NCBI GenBank assembly: GCA_004562915.1
Contig: SFQZ01000021.1
Location: 1 to 35,091, forward strand
Source of the DNA: a bacterium
GTDB lineage: Bacteria > Bacillota_A > Clostridia > Lachnospirales > Lachnospiraceae
Direction of reading: 5' to 3'
DNA length: 35,091 bases
Shown one piece after another: positions 32,315 to 35,091 of the stretch. Made by a program: the position numbers and the translations under genes. Below the pieces are notes generated by a model that saw only the letters and a program-made list of their open reading frames with translations, had not been told where the DNA came from and ran no database searches. Position 1 is the first letter of the stretch; each line of letters opens with the position of its first letter.

Positions 32315-33223
32315 ATGAAAAATTATGTAGTATTGTCACTGGAAACGCACCTGTTTTTTGCAAGAATCATGAAAGAGCATGCGTTGTTTCTGGAAGCAGG
32401 ATTTCCATGTAAAGACAGTGAATGGATTCAGAGAGCAGAGTGGTTTCGCAGACAGTTTGAGCAGTTTTTGCAGCGGGTGGTTCAGGTCAGTCAGGGAATG
32501 ATTGATGCGTGCGTTCTGGAATCAGGAGAGCTGGCGACTCCATATACAGTTCGTGCAGAGCAAAAGACGCATCAGTTAAGCGGAATCTCTATAAACAGTA
32601 ATATCACGGAGATGGAGCACAGACTTCGACCTGGTTCTGTGTGCAGAATAAGCAGGGGAATGCTTCAGGAAGTACAACAGCTGAACAGAATTGCTTTGCG
32701 TCTGGTATCGGAACTGATCGAATATAAAGAAAGGCTTCTTGCGGAAATAAATCAGTGTTGTCTGTTTAACATGAATTATCCTCTCTTGATTGAACATATT
32801 ACCCGAGAGGCGAAGATGTATCGCTCAATCCTTATGGAACTTTCGCACAACAGATCTGTTACCCGCAGACAATTGGGTGCGGTAGAAGACTTCTGGAATC
32901 GTATCATGATGGAACATGCATTGTTCATACGGGGACTTTTGGATCCATCAGAGATCCAGCTGATTGAGACTGCGGATCAGTATGCAAAAGAATATCGTGA
33001 ATTATTGGAAATGGCGCGAAATCAGGAGTGTAGAGTAACTGATGATCTATGCAGAAAGCCGTTGGAAAAGACATTAAATTATCGGGAATTTAAGACAGCC
33101 GGAGCAAAAGGAATTTTGGAATGTGAAATTTCCTCCATTATTCTGCCGCTTCTGGCGGATCATGTTCTGAGAGAAGCCAATCATTACATTCGTTTACTGG
33201 AAGAAGAATGTGGGGAGGAATAA
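32315..33223 (+). CDS. DUF2935 family protein
   Basis: This 302-aa protein appears built from two similar helical halves, each beginning with an EHALF block (KEHALFLEAG near residue 18; MEHALFIRGLLDPSE near 203). This is the pattern of DUF2935, a family with ferritin-like helical bundles whose His and Glu residues suggest metal binding. It ends with ADHVLREANHYIRLLEEE. ATG 32315 is preceded by a weak AAGGT; the frame is open further upstream (from 32267) but no better start was found. The next gene, a copper-oxidase-like pseudogene, begins 3 bp after the stop and its ribosome binding site lies inside this gene, so the two were co-transcribed. Function is unknown; a link to metal handling is inference. 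Confidence 0.8.
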   Translation: MKNYVVLSLETHLFFARIMKEHALFLEAGFPCKDSEWIQRAEWFRRQFEQFLQRVVQVSQGMIDACVLESGELATPYTVRAEQKTHQLSGISINSNITEMEHRLRPGSVCRISRGMLQEVQQLNRIALRLVSELIEYKERLLAEINQCCLFNMNYPLLIEHITREAKMYRSILMELSHNRSVTRRQLGAVEDFWNRIMMEHALFIRGLLDPSEIQLIETADQYAKEYRELLEMARNQECRVTDDLCRKPLEKTLNYREFKTAGAKGILECEISSIILPLLADHVLREANHYIRLLEEECGEE

Positions 33224-33226
33224 GCT

Positions 33227-35091
33227 ATGGAATTATGTGTTTATCCTTCCCGGGAAAAAATTTGAACTTATGAAATAGAGGCAATTGAGATACCTGTTGT
33301 TTATAATAAATATGGGGATCATGACCCGGATGGTCTTCTCTATGTGTTGAAGAAGGATGCAGGAGAGATTCGGAGAGAAGCATGGAAAAATTATTCACTG
33401 GAGATTCCTCAGCCTTGTGAGAAAGTAAGACCGCTGGTGATCCGGGCAAATGTGGGAGAGTGGAACCACTGGTTATCCGGGCAAATGCGGGAGACTGTAT
33501 TGAGGTACGTCTGACTAATCTCCTTCCGGAAAAACTGGAGGAAAGTCCGTTCCAGATGGAGATCATAACAGATCTTGTGGGATTCCATATTCACCTGGTC
33601 AAATTTGATACCATCGTATCAGATGGAGCCGCCAACGGATGGAACAACATTGCTGGAGCACGGCAATATGAGACTCTGGTGGAGAGATTCTTTGCCAATG
33701 AAGAGCTGCGTACTGTCTTTTTTCATGATCATCTATTCGCAAATTCCCATCAGATGCATGGGGTATTTGGTGCTTTGATTGTTGAGGAAGCAGGTGCCAC
33801 TTTCCACAATATAAGAAACGGAAAAGAATTAAAAGCAGGAACGAAAGCAGTGATAAAAAGAAGAGATGGAACTTCTTTCCGCGAATTTGCTCTGTTTGTT
33901 CACGATTTTGCCATGTTATTTGATAAAGATGGAAATGCGCTCAATCCACCTGAAGTTCCCGGATCGCATAATGACCCGGGCGTTATGGGAATTAATTACC
34001 GGTCAGAGCCGATGCGGGAAAGATTGAAAAGAGAAGAAGATCCGGCATATATTTTCAGTTCAATTGTTCACGGGGATCCTGCCACACCTGTCCTGGAAAC
34101 CTATCTTCCGCTTCCACCTTGTCCTGGAAAAGATGCTGTGATACGAAAATATGAGATAGGAGCCATACAGAGAAAGATACCTTACAATAATCATGGGGAC
34201 CATGATCCGGATGGACTGTTGTTTATTCCGGTAAAAGAAGTGGAAAAAGCACAGAAAGAGAATTATTGTCCGCATCCGCTGATTTTGCGGGCAAATGCCG
34301 GAGAGTGGATAGAAGTGACACTGCATAACCTGTTCGATCCGGAAAAGCCACTCCCCTATTATGATTATCCAAGAGTACCACTGGACTTCAGGCACAAACC
34401 ATCCACGAGAGTGTCGATAAATCCACAGCTTCTTCGCTATGATCCGGTTAATGATTCGGGAACCAATGTGGGATATAATAACAAAGAGCAGACAGTAGGA
34501 CCGGGAGAGAGTAAGAAATATCTCTGGTATGCGGATCAGGAATACGGAGCCTGTATCCTTCAGTCTTTCGGAGATATAAGAAATCACAGATACCATGGGT
34601 TGTTTGGGGCTGTTATGATTGAGCCTGCAGGAGCAGGATGGTATGGAGAAGATTCCTTCCGGGAAAATCCTTATGGACAGTAGGTTGTAATCATGGCGCC
34701 TGGTGTGGAAAGTTTTCGGGAATTTGTTGTGATGATCCAAAATGGAATACGTATGCTGGATCACAATGGTGAACTGATAAAAACCGCTGTAGGGGATGAG
34801 GAAGATACGGTAGATGCTGAAGATACAGAGGAGAAGGGATATAATTACCGTTCGGAACGGTTTGCCAACAGGCTGTCCAAAGACCGGAGAATTTCCAGAG
34901 TTTTCAGCAGCAGGATCCATGGAGATCCGGCAACACCCATCTTTTACTCTTATCCGTGCGAAAGAGTGATATTCCGAACCATGATGCCTGCAGACAAACC
35001 GAGAAATGTGGGATTCTGCATTCATGATTATGAGTGGAAAGAAGTCTTGGATGGTCCATCATCGGATATCCGTGCTCTACAGGGTGGTATC
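33227..35091 (+). pseudogene. Broken multicopper-oxidase-like gene (runs off the window)
   Basis: GGGGAGGAA before ATG 33227 is a good start, but the frame meets TGA at 33263-33265 (codon 13). It then continues in the same frame as TYEIEAIEIPVVYNKYGDHDPDGLLYVL to about 33460. There the homologous reading shifts frame: the motif LVIRANVGEW is followed by a second copy, EPLVIRANAGDC, 35 bp on. The new frame runs to 34680 with cupredoxin-like blocks: GFHIHLVKFD, FFHDHLFANSHQMHGVFGAL, HGDPATPVLETY, NNHGDHDPDGLLFI and NHRYHGLFGAVMIEPAG. It is interrupted by TAG at 34681-34683. In the same frame it continues past TAG with APGVESFREFVVMIQNGIRML to the window edge. HxH and HDH groups are candidate copper ligands. 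Three lesions make an inactive gene most likely. Confidence 0.78.

Noticed and set aside
33263..34683. Selenocysteine (TGA) or pyrrolysine (TAG) recoding in the oxidase-like gene
   Set aside because: The two different stops plus a frameshift in one gene are better explained by decay. No SECIS-like hairpin was evident just after the TGA, and neither site is an expected catalytic residue.
34060..35025. 321-codon minus-strand open frame opposite the oxidase-like pseudogene
   Set aside because: No family resemblance and no ribosome binding site, while the plus strand shows clear cupredoxin-type motifs over the same span.

Overview
The window looks like chromosomal DNA of a Gram-positive anaerobe of the class Clostridia, most likely family Lachnospiraceae. 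The reasons are the moderate, AT-leaning base composition, strong AAGGAGG-type ribosome binding sites, the rimP-nusA-rnpM-L7Ae-infB-rbfA-nrnA-truB-ribF...rpsO-pnp gene order, a MecA_N-type penicillin-binding protein, DUF4349 and DUF4173 proteins, an oxygen-sensitive NrdG activase and a Clostridia-style Rpn nuclease. I cannot name the genus from sequence alone.

Layout. (1) 1-3500: carB stands without carA beside it. Its upstream region carries three copies of a 17-19 bp motif resembling the repeated ends of an IS21-type element. (2) 3.5-6.6 kb: a truncated, sigma-70-like protein is followed by a class B penicillin-binding protein. (3) 6.6-9.5 kb: a DUF4173 membrane protein converges on a DUF4349 lipoprotein across a three-unit, 53-bp hairpin array; a tRNA-Glu(CTC) with its own promoter and terminator follows. 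(4) 9.6-15.0 kb: a frameshifted zinc-ribbon remnant, a HAD phosphatase and a type IIA topoisomerase pair (parE, parC). (5) 15.0-28.3 kb: the translation and RNA-metabolism superoperon, interrupted between ribF and rpsO by a Na+/phosphate cotransporter gene. Structured leaders precede rimP, rpsO and pnp. (6) 28.4-35.1 kb: an accessory stretch with a double-Nudix protein, an Rpn-family nuclease behind a long structured leader, NrdG, dUTPase, a small hypothetical protein, a DUF2935 protein and a multicopper-oxidase-like gene broken by two in-frame stops and a frameshift.

How the genes work together. Region 5 couples ribosome maturation (RimP, RbfA), transcription elongation and termination (NusA), translation initiation (IF2), RNase P modulation (RnpM), tRNA modification (TruB), nanoRNA turnover (NrnA), flavin synthesis (RibF), S15 and PNPase. 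This is conserved core biology. The tRNA-Glu, rimP, rpsO, Nudix, rpn and nrdG promoters are all well-formed sigma-A-type sites.

The signals I consider most worth following are these. The leader of the Rpn nuclease (29582-29780) contains segments that can pair in mutually exclusive ways, and one pairing covers the rpn ribosome binding site. The same rpn gene has a well-formed in-frame internal start that would yield a C-terminal fragment, as in known Rpn intragenic antitoxins. The regular 53-bp hairpin array at 8.05-8.19 kb has pairing-preserving changes. Finally, the sigma-like protein keeps core-binding sequence but has lost recognisable promoter-reading parts.
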